DNA from: Cephalothrix simula
Lineage: Eukaryota > Nemertea > Palaeonemertea > Archinemertea > Cephalotrichidae
NCBI GenBank assembly: GCA_035591015.1
Contig: JAXIUW010184736.1
Span: 62,001 to 126,000, forward strand
DNA: 64,000 nt
Reading direction: 5' to 3'
Under the pieces are notes generated by a model. The model did no database searches. It saw nothing but the letters and a program-made list of their open reading frames with translations, and was not told where the DNA came from. Every line of letters begins with the position of its first letter. The stretch's first letter is position 1. Positions 38,916 through 47,890 of the stretch are shown here, in pieces. A program made the translations under genes and the position numbers.

Positions 38916-39650
38916 TCAATGGGCTTCTTCCAAGGCATCTTGAAAGTATACACACGACAGCAATACAAAAACAAAGGTTTGAAGCACTGAAACAAATATT
39001 CCCAAGCCAATAAACGGTAAGGGCAGGAACAGTGGCAACAAAGATGAAAATAACACAATAACTTTATGGTCACCGGTTAGGTTACCAAACAAACGCACCG
39101 ATAACGACACCGGTCGCACCAAATGACTAATAATTTCAATGGGCATAATCAACGGTGCCAGCCACCAAACCGGTCCCATAAACTTTTTTACATAACCAAA
39201 ACCATGGGCTTTAATGCCCATAGCATGCGCAACGGCAAAGGTAACCAACGCTAAAACAATAGTCACGTTAAATTGGCTAGTTGGTGACTCCATTCCCGGC
39301 ACCAAACCAATAATATTATTCACTAAAATAAAAAATACAAAGGTCGCCAACAACGGATATAACCGCCCCACACCACCCTTGAGCATCGAATCAAAAAAAT
39401 TATACATGCCCCTTAAGGCATAACGAATTACAAAGTTAATTCCGGCAGTTCCTTCTGGACGCATGTACTCTGAACGCCGAAAAGGTATTCCCAAAAAGAA
39501 TGCGACCACTATCAATACTATTGAACCCAGCAAGGCATCAATCGCCGGCACAGGGTCTACACCGTAATGGGCTAAAGTTTCACCCAAGCTATGAAAAAAC
39601 CAGTCTCTAATTGTCGCCGCATGTTCCACAATTAACTCCCTAAGTACCAA
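38916..39650 (-). CDS. atpB: ATP synthase F0 subunit a
   Basis: Subunit a forms the ion half-channels. The essential stator arginine lies in VRPVSLSVRLFGNLTGDHKV, and the preceding PIEIISHLVRP is the usual context. About six helices are visible, including FVFFILVNNIIGLVPG. Length of 244 residues is normal. Its first 19 bp overlap the end of atpI. Subunits b, delta and the F1 genes are not in the window. Confidence 0.97.
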   Translation of the reverse strand: MVLRELIVEHAATIRDWFFHSLGETLAHYGVDPVPAIDALLGSIVLIVVAFFLGIPFRRSEYMRPEGTAGINFVIRYALRGMYNFFDSMLKGGVGRLYPLLATFVFFILVNNIIGLVPGMESPTSQFNVTIVLALVTFAVAHAMGIKAHGFGYVKKFMGPVWWLAPLIMPIEIISHLVRPVSLSVRLFGNLTGDHKVIVLFSSLLPLFLPLPFIGLGIFVSVLQTFVFVLLSCVYFQDALEEAH

Positions 39651-40030
39651 TTCTCACGGTTAGACACCATCACAAAAATTACCACTGCCAAAACAATCGC
39701 CGACAGTCCAATAATTAGCCCCACCAAGTTTACATCCCAATACACCAACGACCCGTACAGTACAAATCCCGTTAAGCCCATCTTTAGCATCCACAGTACC
39801 GCAATAATAACACGGAAACCACGAACACCAGACAGCCGTATCACAGCCAAGGCCGAGCCGAAAAAATTAAAACTAACTACTGCCCATCCTATCAACACGG
39901 CAGTAGCTATGTCAATACCTCCATACAGCCAACCTCCACAGGCAATAACCGGCAAAATAATAACTAATATCAAAGAAAATCTAAGCACATGGCCAGAGCC
40001 GGCTTGAATATTGTTGTTTTTGCTCATCAT
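39632..40030 (-). CDS. atpI: ATP synthase assembly protein AtpI
   Basis: A 132-residue protein with four helices, placed directly before atpB, as expected for AtpI (subunit I), which helps assemble the c ring and may move Mg2+. Helices include FSLILVIILPVIACGGWLYG, AVLIGWAVVSFNFFGSALAV, the basic-flanked FRVIIAVLWMLKMGLTGFVLYG, and VNLVGLIIGLSAIVLAVVIFV. The call rests mainly on topology, size and position; primary sequence of this family is poorly conserved. Confidence 0.8.
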   Translation of the reverse strand: MMSKNNNIQAGSGHVLRFSLILVIILPVIACGGWLYGGIDIATAVLIGWAVVSFNFFGSALAVIRLSGVRGFRVIIAVLWMLKMGLTGFVLYGSLVYWDVNLVGLIIGLSAIVLAVVIFVMVSNRENWYLGS

Positions 40031-40068
40031 TCGCTATCACTATTCTCTTTCACTATCCGCTATTCGCT
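40030..40068. repeat. Short degenerate tandem repeat, 13-bp units
   Basis: TTCGCTATCACTA, TTCTCTTTCACTA and TCCGCTATTCGCT follow one another in the 29-bp gap between atpZ and atpI and across the atpZ stop codon. It fits the pattern of private short-period arrays seen elsewhere in the window. Confidence 0.55.
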
Positions 40069-40293
40069 ATCAATTTGTAGCTGCCTAACCACACGCCACA
40101 GGCTACGTCCGCCGGCCGCTAAGCCCATCAGCAATCCTAGTAGCATCAGCCACGGTGCAGAGTTTAATTGACCATCAGCCCAATTACCAATTAATATGCC
40201 CACCACTACCGACAAGCTAAACTCTATGCCCACCGCCCCATAGCGCAAATATTTTTTATAGAAATTATTGTTCTGAACTGGCCGCTTTACCAT
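40060..40293 (-). CDS. atpZ: AtpZ/AtpI-family F0 accessory protein
   Basis: A 77-residue two-helix protein. The sequence YGAVGIEFSLSVVVGILIGNWADG and a second helix MLLGLLMGLAAGGRSLWRV fit AtpZ, the small partner of AtpI in F0 operons (Ca2+/Mg2+ transport proposed). The Gly-rich helix 1 with a conserved Glu and the G-W-D turn are characteristic. The order atpZ-atpI-atpB-atpE is common in deltaproteobacteria and Aquificae. Its start overlaps the hemL stop by 7 bp. Confidence 0.88.
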   Translation of the reverse strand: MVKRPVQNNNFYKKYLRYGAVGIEFSLSVVVGILIGNWADGQLNSAPWLMLLGLLMGLAAGGRSLWRVVRQLQIDSE

Positions 40294-41576
40294 TCTCTGA
40301 ATACCGATTGAATGGCCGAACAGGTTTGATCTATATCGGCATCAGAATGCGCCGTAGATATAAACCACGCCTCATAGGCCGATGGCGCAATGTAAATGCC
40401 CTCTGCCAATAATCTGCGGAAAAACTTGACGAAAGATTGCGTATCAGTAGCCAAAGCATCAGCATAATTGCGCACAGGCTTGCCTGTAAAGAACACACCG
40501 CCCATCGCACCAAAACTGTTAGTTTGCACAGGAATACCCTGCTGCGAGGCTCCGTGCTTAATTTCATCTAAAATTAAATTCAGATTGCGATTAAGGTCTA
40601 CAATAACATCATCACGCTCAATTATCTCAAGAGTAGTCAAGCCACTCTGCATGGCCAAGGCGCATCCAGCATAGGTTCCCGCTTGATAGACCTCGCCCAG
40701 CGGTGCCAAGTGATTCATAATGTGCTTGGCTCCACCAAAAGCTCCCACCGGCAAGCCTCCGCCGATTATCTTCCCCAACATGCATAAATCAGGCAGCACC
40801 TCAAACAATGATTGCGCTCCACCCCAGGCCACTCTAAAGCCCGTCATTACCTCATCAAAGATCAATAAAATACCTTCTCGATCGCATAATGCCCGCAGAT
40901 TAGTCAAAAAACTTAGTTCTGGTGCTACCAAGCCCATGTTGCCGGCTATCGGCTCAACGATGATTGCCGCTACCTCGCCATAATGCTCTTCGCAGAGTTG
41001 GCGTACTGAATCAAAGTTATTGAATTGAGCCAGCAAAGTGTCTTGCGCTGTTGCCGAGGTTACTCCCTTTGAATCTGGCATACTCAAAGTAGTTGCCCCC
41101 GAACCAGCCTTAATCAATAAAGAATCAACGCTGCCATGATAGCAACCCTCAAACTTAATCACCTTATCACGGCCGGTATAACCCCGAGCTAGGCGCAATA
41201 CTCCTAATGCGGCCTCTGTGCCCGAATTAACGAATCTAATAAGATCTATTGATGAAACGGCTTGCTTGATTTTTTCAGCCAGCTGAACTTCTTTGTAAAA
41301 GGGCGCACCATAGATACTGCCACGCTGTAATTGCTCTTGAACAGAGGCAACAACTTCTGGATGGGCATGCCCCAAAATCAGTGGTCCCCATGCTCCCACA
41401 TAATCTATAAAGCTATTCCCATCTACATCCCAAATGCGTGAACCCTGCCCACGCTCAATGAACAAGGGTGATGGCATATTGACCGAACGAAAGGCTCTGA
41501 CTGGGCTATTGACCCCTCCAACCAAAGAATTTAGAGCTTCTTTGGTAAATAAATTATTGCTGCGCTCAAAATCCAT
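40287..41576 (-). CDS. hemL: Glutamate-1-semialdehyde 2,1-aminomutase
   Basis: HemL converts glutamate 1-semialdehyde to 5-aminolevulinate in the C5 pathway of haem synthesis. The start segment LVGGVNSPVRAFRSV, the substrate gate SGTEAALGVLRLARGYTGR, and the PLP lysine in LGKIIGGGLPVGAFGG are conserved. From the ATG at 41576 the protein is 429 residues, as expected; a frame extends 21 codons further to a TTG at 41639, but that part (with CSICS) does not match the family. It overlaps atpZ by 7 bp, which places the F0 genes behind a haem gene. Confidence 0.96.
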   Translation of the reverse strand: MDFERSNNLFTKEALNSLVGGVNSPVRAFRSVNMPSPLFIERGQGSRIWDVDGNSFIDYVGAWGPLILGHAHPEVVASVQEQLQRGSIYGAPFYKEVQLAEKIKQAVSSIDLIRFVNSGTEAALGVLRLARGYTGRDKVIKFEGCYHGSVDSLLIKAGSGATTLSMPDSKGVTSATAQDTLLAQFNNFDSVRQLCEEHYGEVAAIIVEPIAGNMGLVAPELSFLTNLRALCDREGILLIFDEVMTGFRVAWGGAQSLFEVLPDLCMLGKIIGGGLPVGAFGGAKHIMNHLAPLGEVYQAGTYAGCALAMQSGLTTLEIIERDDVIVDLNRNLNLILDEIKHGASQQGIPVQTNSFGAMGGVFFTGKPVRNYADALATDTQSFVKFFRRLLAEGIYIAPSAYEAWFISTAHSDADIDQTCSAIQSVFREW

Positions 41577-41725
41577 TTCAATAACTAAGGCTGTACTGCA
41601 TATACTGCAATTTAACTCAAAGCTGCGCTTCTCTACCAAGCGCGCTCCATCATGCCCTAGCTAGCTGGCACATCAAAGTGATGGGCTCTAGGGGTGATGG
41701 ACTACAGTAAGAGGCTACTGGCTAA

Positions 41726-43264
41726 CTAAAAAGAGTATATCACTCTTAGTACGCCCTGCATCAGAAACTTGCTATTGTCTTTTCCTAAGGGCTGATTAAA
41801 GTCTGAGGTGGCAAAGCCGGGCATCGTGTACATAAAGTTGCCCTCAAGCTCTATTGATAATGGCGGATACGGCCTGTAATACAGAATATTATCAAGCTCT
41901 ATGCCAATGCCCGTTTGCTCTTCTTGAAACTTATCATAGACCGGCTCCACATAATTAAGCCAGTACAAACCAACCTGATAGGCCAGTTCTTTCTTAACCG
42001 GCTCTTCATAAAAAAAGAAGGTTCCCACCATTTGCGTATTAGACACAGACCTTCCCAAACCCAAGCCTGAGTTTTCAGCACTGGCTATACCGTTAAAATA
42101 GAGCCGTGTTCCGGCATAGCTACCCGGAGTAATCTCATTATAGCCAGTAAAGCGTTCTGGTAATGAGAAGCCATCTTTGTACTGATTTTTATCGCCGGTG
42201 GCCAGCATGTAATGCAGGCCAATGTACCATGCTGGCGTTCTGTAAATAAACTGCGCCTCTACCGCATGCCCCATCATTCTGATTTTGCGTTCAGAGAATG
42301 TGTCTGTGCCTAACGTAACTACATCGCTGTCTTTGAAGCGCTTCACCTTCTTATGCCCCACAGCTAAGGTGTAGTCTAGGTGCAGAAAGAAACCACTTTG
42401 GGCATATTGAATTTTAGTGCCAAAATATATGGTGTTGTCAGCGTCATAGAAGACCGTTTTGCCAGCGGTGTCAAGCATTTGCAGAGGGCTATCTGCTGAC
42501 GGATTAGTTGGGTCGGGGTTAGCGGTTGAATAAAAGGCTGGGCCGTAGTTTTTACCCATGGGTACGTTGACCTCATTATACCCAGTCAAAAAGGCTCCTA
42601 ACGACAATGACTCTTGGTTAAAGCCTTGGTTGAGGTTGTACCAAAATGGATAATAGGCCTCTACAAAGTATGTCCAGCTAAGTTCTTCGGTGCCCAGCCG
42701 CACCACACCAAAGGGAACGCACCATGTTCCAATGGTACAGCTAAACCTTAGCGCAGCACCGCCACCCGTAAATACCTTGCCCTGATCATCGCCAATAGAA
42801 AACTGCAAAATACCTAAATCAACCGTTGAATTAGGCGTAAAACTATAGCTGATAAATGCCTCATCAACGTTAATGCCTATCTTTCTTGACGCAAGTTGGT
42901 CACGGTAAGTCTCTAAGGCACTTAATGAGCGATAATTACCGATAACATAAGGGTATGATGCCGTTTGTATAGCTAGCTCAAAGCGAATGGGGTCTAGGGT
43001 TGCCGTGGCCAAGCGCAATTCTGCAAAAAGACCGTAATTGATCTGCTCTTGCTGCTTAGTCAAGCCCCGGTGGCGGCCTATCCAAAAGCCTCCCAAGGCA
43101 TAGCCTGATGCCTCTAATGCATTGACTAAGTTGATTTCTTGCTCAACTATCTCGTAGTCATTCTCTTGCAACGGCTCAAAACTTACAATCTGAGCCTTAG
43201 CTACAGATGCCCAAGTTACCATTATTATGGCAAATACAATACAAAACAGGCGATTAGATAGCAT
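41726..43264 (-). CDS. Outer-membrane beta-barrel protein, unknown family
   Basis: A 512-residue protein with a signal peptide (cleavage near SVAKA-Q, residue 24) and a C-terminal Phe (LRVIYSF), the usual BAM signal of barrel strands. Alternating hydrophobic strands with aromatic girdles, such as ELSWTYFVEAYYPFWYNL and GFFLHLDYTLAVGHKKV, run to the end. It resembles alginate-export or porin-like barrels only in style; I cannot name the family. It is followed after about 150 bp by hemL on the same strand. Upstream is an array of 14-bp repeats, and then the hibernation-type gene. Confidence 0.8.
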   Translation of the reverse strand: MLSNRLFCIVFAIIMVTWASVAKAQIVSFEPLQENDYEIVEQEINLVNALEASGYALGGFWIGRHRGLTKQQEQINYGLFAELRLATATLDPIRFELAIQTASYPYVIGNYRSLSALETYRDQLASRKIGINVDEAFISYSFTPNSTVDLGILQFSIGDDQGKVFTGGGAALRFSCTIGTWCVPFGVVRLGTEELSWTYFVEAYYPFWYNLNQGFNQESLSLGAFLTGYNEVNVPMGKNYGPAFYSTANPDPTNPSADSPLQMLDTAGKTVFYDADNTIYFGTKIQYAQSGFFLHLDYTLAVGHKKVKRFKDSDVVTLGTDTFSERKIRMMGHAVEAQFIYRTPAWYIGLHYMLATGDKNQYKDGFSLPERFTGYNEITPGSYAGTRLYFNGIASAENSGLGLGRSVSNTQMVGTFFFYEEPVKKELAYQVGLYWLNYVEPVYDKFQEEQTGIGIELDNILYYRPYPPLSIELEGNFMYTMPGFATSDFNQPLGKDNSKFLMQGVLRVIYSF

Positions 43265-43316
43265 TACTTTAATTGTTCCCCCTAGGGAGACTAGAATAAA
43301 TTAACCACTGCCACTA

Positions 43317-43400
43317 TATACTATATAGGCGATACTATATAAGTGATACTACATAAGCGATACTTCATAAGTGCCACTATCACACTGTATAACGTATAAC
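43317..43400. repeat. Degenerate tandem array, six 14-bp units
   Basis: TATACTATATAGGC, GATACTATATAAGT, GATACTACATAAGC, GATACTTCATAAGT, GCCACTATCACACT and GTATAACGTATAAC follow in register, in the 146-bp gap between the hibernation-type gene and the barrel gene. Confidence 0.9.
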
Positions 43401-43410
43401 TGTATAAGCG

Positions 43411-43758
43411 TCAGCCGGCAACAACCTCCTTATGCTCTGCCCCTGCCGATGAACGAGCACGACTGATCTTATCACTATAGCGCGATACTTCGCTAATGAT
43501 AGCATCAAAACTCTTATCAATGGCAGAACGTAAATCTCCAGCACTTTTTTTAGAGAAAAAATTCTCCGTAAAGGCCTTCAAATGCAAATTACATTCGTAG
43601 GAATTATCTTTAGGATTATGTAATAAACGCATACTTAAATGCGAAGAGTCAAGCTGATCTCGCTTTATTCTAGAGCTCACCTTATTGATTTTATTATCAA
43701 TAACGCCCTGGAGACTCTTTGAAACAACTATACTATTTTTATGGATTTCGTAACGCAT
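43411..43758 (-). CDS. Ribosome hibernation factor (HPF/YfiA family), probable
   Basis: A 115-residue protein with a beta-alpha-beta-beta-beta-alpha look: EIHKNSIVVSKSLQGVIDNKINKVSSRI, then LSMRLLHNPKDNSYECNLHLKAF and the final helix SAGDLRSAIDKSFDAIISEVSRYSDKI. This is the pattern of the short HPF/RaiA proteins, which bind the 30S decoding centre in stationary phase. The classic AID-A-D helix is visible. The C-terminal tail (SSAGAEHKEVVAG) is short, so not the long HPF. Sequence similarity is moderate, and another small alpha/beta protein is possible. Confidence 0.65.
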   Translation of the reverse strand: MRYEIHKNSIVVSKSLQGVIDNKINKVSSRIKRDQLDSSHLSMRLLHNPKDNSYECNLHLKAFTENFFSKKSAGDLRSAIDKSFDAIISEVSRYSDKISRARSSAGAEHKEVVAG

Positions 43759-43802
43759 ATGCTACTCCTTCTAAACAGATGTTGATCCCACACTAACCTG
43801 CT

Positions 43803-44876
43803 TTAGGCGTTAAGAGCTTTGACTATTAGGCTTCCCATTCTTCTACAGCCAACACGCTCTTTGCCCGTAGCCATTATATCAGAGGTACGATAGTTTTCCA
43901 AAACATGACTAAGTGCTTTATACAAACGTTGCTCAGCTTGAGGTGCATTGAGGCTATGGCTGAACAGCATTCCCACCGATAGTATGGCCGCAATAGGATT
44001 GCAAACATCCTTCCCAGCAATATCTGGCGCAGAGCCATGAACCGGCTCATACAAGGCATGCTTTACGCCAAGACTAGCCGAGGGCAGCATTCCGATAGAG
44101 CCAACCAACATCGCTGCTTCATCACTAAGAATGTCGCCAAATAAGTTAGTGGTTACTATGGTGTCAAAGCGCCTTGGTTCACGAACCAGCTCCATAGCGC
44201 AAGCATCAACATAGAGGTGCTCTAGCTTGACTTGTGGATAGTCAGCACTTAAGCGCTGTGCAGTTTTGCGCCATAGCATAGACACTTCTAATACATTAGA
44301 TTTATCGGCTGATGTTAGTAGTTTACGGCGTTGTGTTGCGGCCTCAAAGCCCTTACGCAGAATGCGCTCTATTTCATCCAGCGTATAGTGCATGGTATTG
44401 CGCACGGCAGGCTGTCCATTATAGCTATATTCACCGCGCGGCTCTCCATAGTAAATGCCGCTAGTTAGCTCACGCACGACCATAATATCAACGCCACGTA
44501 CAACGTCTTTACGCAGGCTAGAGGCATCAAGCAGCGCATCAAAGGCCATGGCTGGTCGCAAATTAGCAAATAATCCCAACTCTTGACGAATGGTCAACAG
44601 GGCTCGCTCAGGACTGTCTTTTGCCCCTAAGCCGCTCCATTGCGGACCGCCCACTGCCCCAAAAATAATCGCATCAACGGCCTTGGCCAGTTCTAGGGTT
44701 TGCGGTGGCAAGAATTGTCCGCATTGCTCATAGGCCACGCCGCCCATGCTCGCCGAGCAAAATTCTAGCTTAACCCCTTCTTGAGCAGCCAACACCACAG
44801 CTACTGCTTGAGCTTGCTCGGTAACTTCTGGTCCCACGCCATCACCGCCAATCACTAATATCCGTTTGCTTACCAT
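43803..44876 (-). CDS. leuB: 3-isopropylmalate dehydrogenase
   Basis: LeuB oxidises and decarboxylates 3-isopropylmalate in leucine synthesis. It has VIGGDGVGPEVTEQA, IFGAVGGPQWSGLG, the substrate arginines in ANLRPA and VRELTSGIYYGEPRGE, the metal-binding DACAMELV and NLFGDILSDEAA, and the NAD+-specific EPVHGSAPDIAGK. At 357 residues it is full length. leuA and leuCD are not adjacent. Confidence 0.95.
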   Translation of the reverse strand: MVSKRILVIGGDGVGPEVTEQAQAVAVVLAAQEGVKLEFCSASMGGVAYEQCGQFLPPQTLELAKAVDAIIFGAVGGPQWSGLGAKDSPERALLTIRQELGLFANLRPAMAFDALLDASSLRKDVVRGVDIMVVRELTSGIYYGEPRGEYSYNGQPAVRNTMHYTLDEIERILRKGFEAATQRRKLLTSADKSNVLEVSMLWRKTAQRLSADYPQVKLEHLYVDACAMELVREPRRFDTIVTTNLFGDILSDEAAMLVGSIGMLPSASLGVKHALYEPVHGSAPDIAGKDVCNPIAAILSVGMLFSHSLNAPQAEQRLYKALSHVLENYRTSDIMATGKERVGCRRMGSLIVKALNA

Positions 44877-44971
44877 AGTTCTTTGCTGTTCAAATGCTTA
44901 CTGAATTATTATTAAATAATTAATTGCTGATTATAGCTTGCTCGGTTGAATAATCTATTCTTGATTAAACC

Positions 44972-45652
44972 TTAGCGGGCATAGCCAAAATTGCGTAGAA
45001 AATCGGTTTTAGAAGAAAAAGAGAAAAATGGATTGGTCTGCTTTTCTTGACCAATGGTGGTTTCTAGCTGATGTTCAGCGTAATTATGCCCCGGAAATAC
45101 TCGGGTTGCTTCATCTAATCGCATTAACTTATCAGTTATGCTCTCATAGAGCTGCTCGGGGTTACCGCCGGGCAAGTCAGTCCGCCCGCAAGAACCAATA
45201 AATAAAGTATCGCCAGATATCAATCGGTTGCCCACCTTAAAGCACTGCGAGCCCGGAGTATGACCCGGTGTGTGGATAAACTCAATCTCAACATCACCCA
45301 CAGTTAGTCGGCTATGAGCATCGGTCAGTACTAAATCGCTGCGTGATACATGTAAAAACTCGGCTTCTGCCTTATGAACATGAATGGGAGCTCCCTGTAA
45401 TTCTAAAAAATCCTCTACGCCGCTTATTCTAAAACCGCCCAGCACTCCACCTACATGATCAGGGTGGGTATGGCTAACTAACAAGGCGGTTATCTGCATA
45501 TCATCGGCATTGGCTATGTTGCACACTTTGGGAATATCCCATGCCATATCTATGGCCACGGCTTGCCGAGTTTTAAGGCATCCAATCAGGTAGACAAAGT
45601 TTTGCATTACTCCAACTTCAATTTGTCTGATGTAGATGTCTTCAGTGTTCAT
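44972..45652 (-). CDS. Metallo-beta-lactamase fold hydrolase (glyoxalase II-like)
   Basis: A 226-residue MBL-fold enzyme with the metal motif SHTHPDHVGG (HxHxDH), a following HTPGHTPGSQCF and ISGDTLFIGSCGRTDLPGG, and FPGHNY near the end. The GRTDLPGG segment points to the YcbL/ETHE1/GloB-like group that cleaves glutathione-like thioesters. It lacks the long C-terminal domain of classic GloB. It is divergent from the HIT gene. Confidence 0.85.
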   Translation of the reverse strand: MNTEDIYIRQIEVGVMQNFVYLIGCLKTRQAVAIDMAWDIPKVCNIANADDMQITALLVSHTHPDHVGGVLGGFRISGVEDFLELQGAPIHVHKAEAEFLHVSRSDLVLTDAHSRLTVGDVEIEFIHTPGHTPGSQCFKVGNRLISGDTLFIGSCGRTDLPGGNPEQLYESITDKLMRLDEATRVFPGHNYAEHQLETTIGQEKQTNPFFSFSSKTDFLRNFGYAR

Positions 45653-45792
45653 TATCTTATATAGTCTTAATATATTTATTCGCTACGTTTATGCTAGAAT
45701 ACACGATTGCGACTATTGCACGCCATGCCAAATGATTATTGCGTAGCTACATTATAATGTTTTTAAGTGCTTCTAAGTGCCTTTATAGTAAC

Positions 45793-45857
45793 TTTATACG
45801 GTAGCTTTTACGGCATTTTTTTAACAGTTTTTGGTAGTTTTTACAGCAACTGCTAAA
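45793..45857. repeat. Degenerate 13-bp period array, loose
   Basis: TTTATACGGTAGC, TTTTACGGCATTT, TTTTAACAGTTTT, TGGTAGTTTTTAC and AGCAACTGCTAAA follow in 13-bp register in the 297-bp gap between the MBL and HIT genes. Similarity between units is weaker than in other arrays. Confidence 0.45.
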
Positions 45858-45949
45858 GTCTATAGTAACCGCATAGCGCATTTGTATTACTTATATTGCT
45901 GAAGCTATACAATTTTTTTGATAATTAAAACGCCAACGCCACCAATACC

Positions 45950-46342
45950 ATGAGTTCTATTTTCACCAAGATAATAAACGGCGAAATGCAATCGCACAAG
46001 GTATATGAAGACGACCACAGCCTAGTCATTTTAGATGCCTACCCTAAAAGCACCGGGCATACGCTAATTATTCCGAAGCATGAAGTTGTTTTGTTTGATG
46101 AGCTGTCTCTGCCTGAAGCCCAGCAGTTGCTAGCGGTTGTCTATAAGGTAACTCAGGCCGTTAAGCAAAGCCTTAGCCCTCACTATAATATAGTGCTTAA
46201 TAATGGACCCACGGCCGGGCAGGTGGTGCCTCATGTGCATTTTCATGTTATACCACGCTATTCACCCGGCGAGAACATAGAGCCTAAGGATGAATCATCT
46301 GCGGAAATTGCTCAAAAAATCGCCGATTCTATGCTAACTTAA
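45950..46342 (+). CDS. HIT-family nucleotide hydrolase
   Basis: A 130-residue histidine-triad protein. The triad is HVHFHVIPRY near residue 100. The N-terminal SSIFTKIINGEMQSHKVYEDDHSLVI matches HinT-like hydrolases, which cleave adenosine 5'-phosphoramidates. It stands alone. Confidence 0.92.
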   Translation: MSSIFTKIINGEMQSHKVYEDDHSLVILDAYPKSTGHTLIIPKHEVVLFDELSLPEAQQLLAVVYKVTQAVKQSLSPHYNIVLNNGPTAGQVVPHVHFHVIPRYSPGENIEPKDESSAEIAQKIADSMLT

Positions 46343-46559
46343 CCCGATAATTTATTGTCTTTATCTATTTAAACCGTTTTGGGCTACGTTCGGAAAAGAC
46401 TAAGCAGCGCATCTGGTTTTGGCATTTACTGCATAGCACCTTAGTTTTTTAATCTAAAATAATTTCAATTTTTAGAAAATAATTTTTACATCTGTTGCGA
46501 CATCAACTTGAAAAAGATAAATCATAATCAAGCCAAACTAGTATTAGGTTGAAGACAAA

Positions 46560-46589
46560 CTAACTTAAAAATAGATTAACTTAAAAATA
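46560..46589. repeat. 15-bp tandem duplication
   Basis: CTAACTTAAAAATAG and ATTAACTTAAAAATA lie just before the GTG of the PLP gene. A similar CTAACTTAAAA string occurs between rpoB and rpoC (14097-14131). Confidence 0.55.
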
Positions 46590-46598
46590 AACTGGACT

Positions 46599-47843
46599 GT
46601 GAAATCAAAACTTACTAAAGAAACACGCCTTATTCATGACCGTGGCACAACGTGTTTTGCCGAAGGCACCATACCGCCAATAAGTTATTCTACGGCCTTT
46701 CCAACCCACAAAGCCGCTGATTTAGAGGCCATAATCTGTAGAGAGCGTGATGGCTACTCATACTCACGTTTTAGAAACCCCACCATCCGTGCCTACGAAA
46801 ACCGCCTTACTGACCTTTGCGATGTTAAAGATACAATAGTTGCCTCATCGGGCATGGCAGCAATTAGCCTAACTTTGCTAAGCCTATTACGCAGTGGTGA
46901 TCATATTTTGGTGAGCCGTGATTTATTCTCTTGCACCTACATTTTAGTTAAAGAAATTTTGGGCAATCTTGGGGTTACTGCCGATTATTTTTCTACCAAT
47001 GACACCGCAGAGCTAGCACAACTGCTAAAGCCCAATACTAAAGCTGTATTTGTGGAGGCCATTAGTAATCCGTGCTTGGTTATTCCGCCCTTTGATGAGT
47101 ATCATGAATTACTTAAAGCAAGGCGCATTCCGCTTATTGTTGATGCTACGTTTTTGTCGCCCTACCTATTTGACCGACACAAAATACCAGCTGACATTGC
47201 CATTTTTTCATCATCAAAGTTTATTGCTGGCCCCGCCAGCATTATCGGCGGCATAATTATGGACTGCCAGCATTATGACTGGCGCAATGGGCTGTTTCCA
47301 GATATAGCCGAGATGGATGAAGCCGAACATGGCACCGGCTTTATAGTCAAGACCGGGCGGCGATTAATGGGCAATATGGGCATGACGCCCTCACCAATGG
47401 ATTGCTTTTTACAAATGCTGGGGCTTGAGTCTTTAGGAGTGCGCATGACTCATATGTCAAACAGTGCCCTTGTGCTGGCCAAGCTGCTAGAGCAGCATCC
47501 ACGTGTGCAGGGTGTGAGCTATCCTAATCTTAAATCTAGCCCTTATTATCAGAGGCTACATCAATATGTTGGCGAGTTGGGCAGCTCTATTATTTCGTTC
47601 TGCCTCAAAGATAAGGCTGAAGCCTTTGCCTTTATTGATGGATTAAAATTGCTAACCGGTGCCCTTAATATTGGCGATAGTCGCTCATTAGCCTGCCACA
47701 TAGCTTCAACCGCCTATGTTGTTCTTCCACCTGAAGAGAGAAGTTTTCTTGGTGTTTCAGATGGCCTGATCCGTCTTTCAGTCGGGCTAGAAAATGTTGA
47801 CGATCTTGCTGAAGACATAGCCCAGTCTTTGGATAAGCTCTAA
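46599..47843 (+). CDS. Cys/Met-metabolism PLP enzyme (cystathionine gamma-synthase / MetZ type)
   Basis: A 414-residue fold-type I enzyme. It shows TRLIHDRGTTCFAEGTIPPISYSTAF, YSRFRNPTIRAYENRLTDL and SSGMAAISLTLLSLL, typical of the trans-sulfuration family (MetB, MetC, MetZ, MegL). The PLP lysine is in SSSKFIAGPASIIGG, where the usual GHxD after the lysine is GPAS, so the exact reaction is uncertain; the overall pattern is closest to O-acyl-homoserine sulfhydrylases. The start is GTG at 46599. A 328-bp gap with hairpins and a palindrome follows. Confidence 0.8.
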   Translation: MKSKLTKETRLIHDRGTTCFAEGTIPPISYSTAFPTHKAADLEAIICRERDGYSYSRFRNPTIRAYENRLTDLCDVKDTIVASSGMAAISLTLLSLLRSGDHILVSRDLFSCTYILVKEILGNLGVTADYFSTNDTAELAQLLKPNTKAVFVEAISNPCLVIPPFDEYHELLKARRIPLIVDATFLSPYLFDRHKIPADIAIFSSSKFIAGPASIIGGIIMDCQHYDWRNGLFPDIAEMDEAEHGTGFIVKTGRRLMGNMGMTPSPMDCFLQMLGLESLGVRMTHMSNSALVLAKLLEQHPRVQGVSYPNLKSSPYYQRLHQYVGELGSSIISFCLKDKAEAFAFIDGLKLLTGALNIGDSRSLACHIASTAYVVLPPEERSFLGVSDGLIRLSVGLENVDDLAEDIAQSLDKL

Positions 47844-47890
47844 TCAATCTCATCACGCAACAGCAACAGCAACGATTACCAAAAAAATAT

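Noticed and set aside
41577-41639. hemL extended to a TTG at 41639
   Set aside because: The extra 21 residues do not match the family and the ATG at 41576 gives the normal length.
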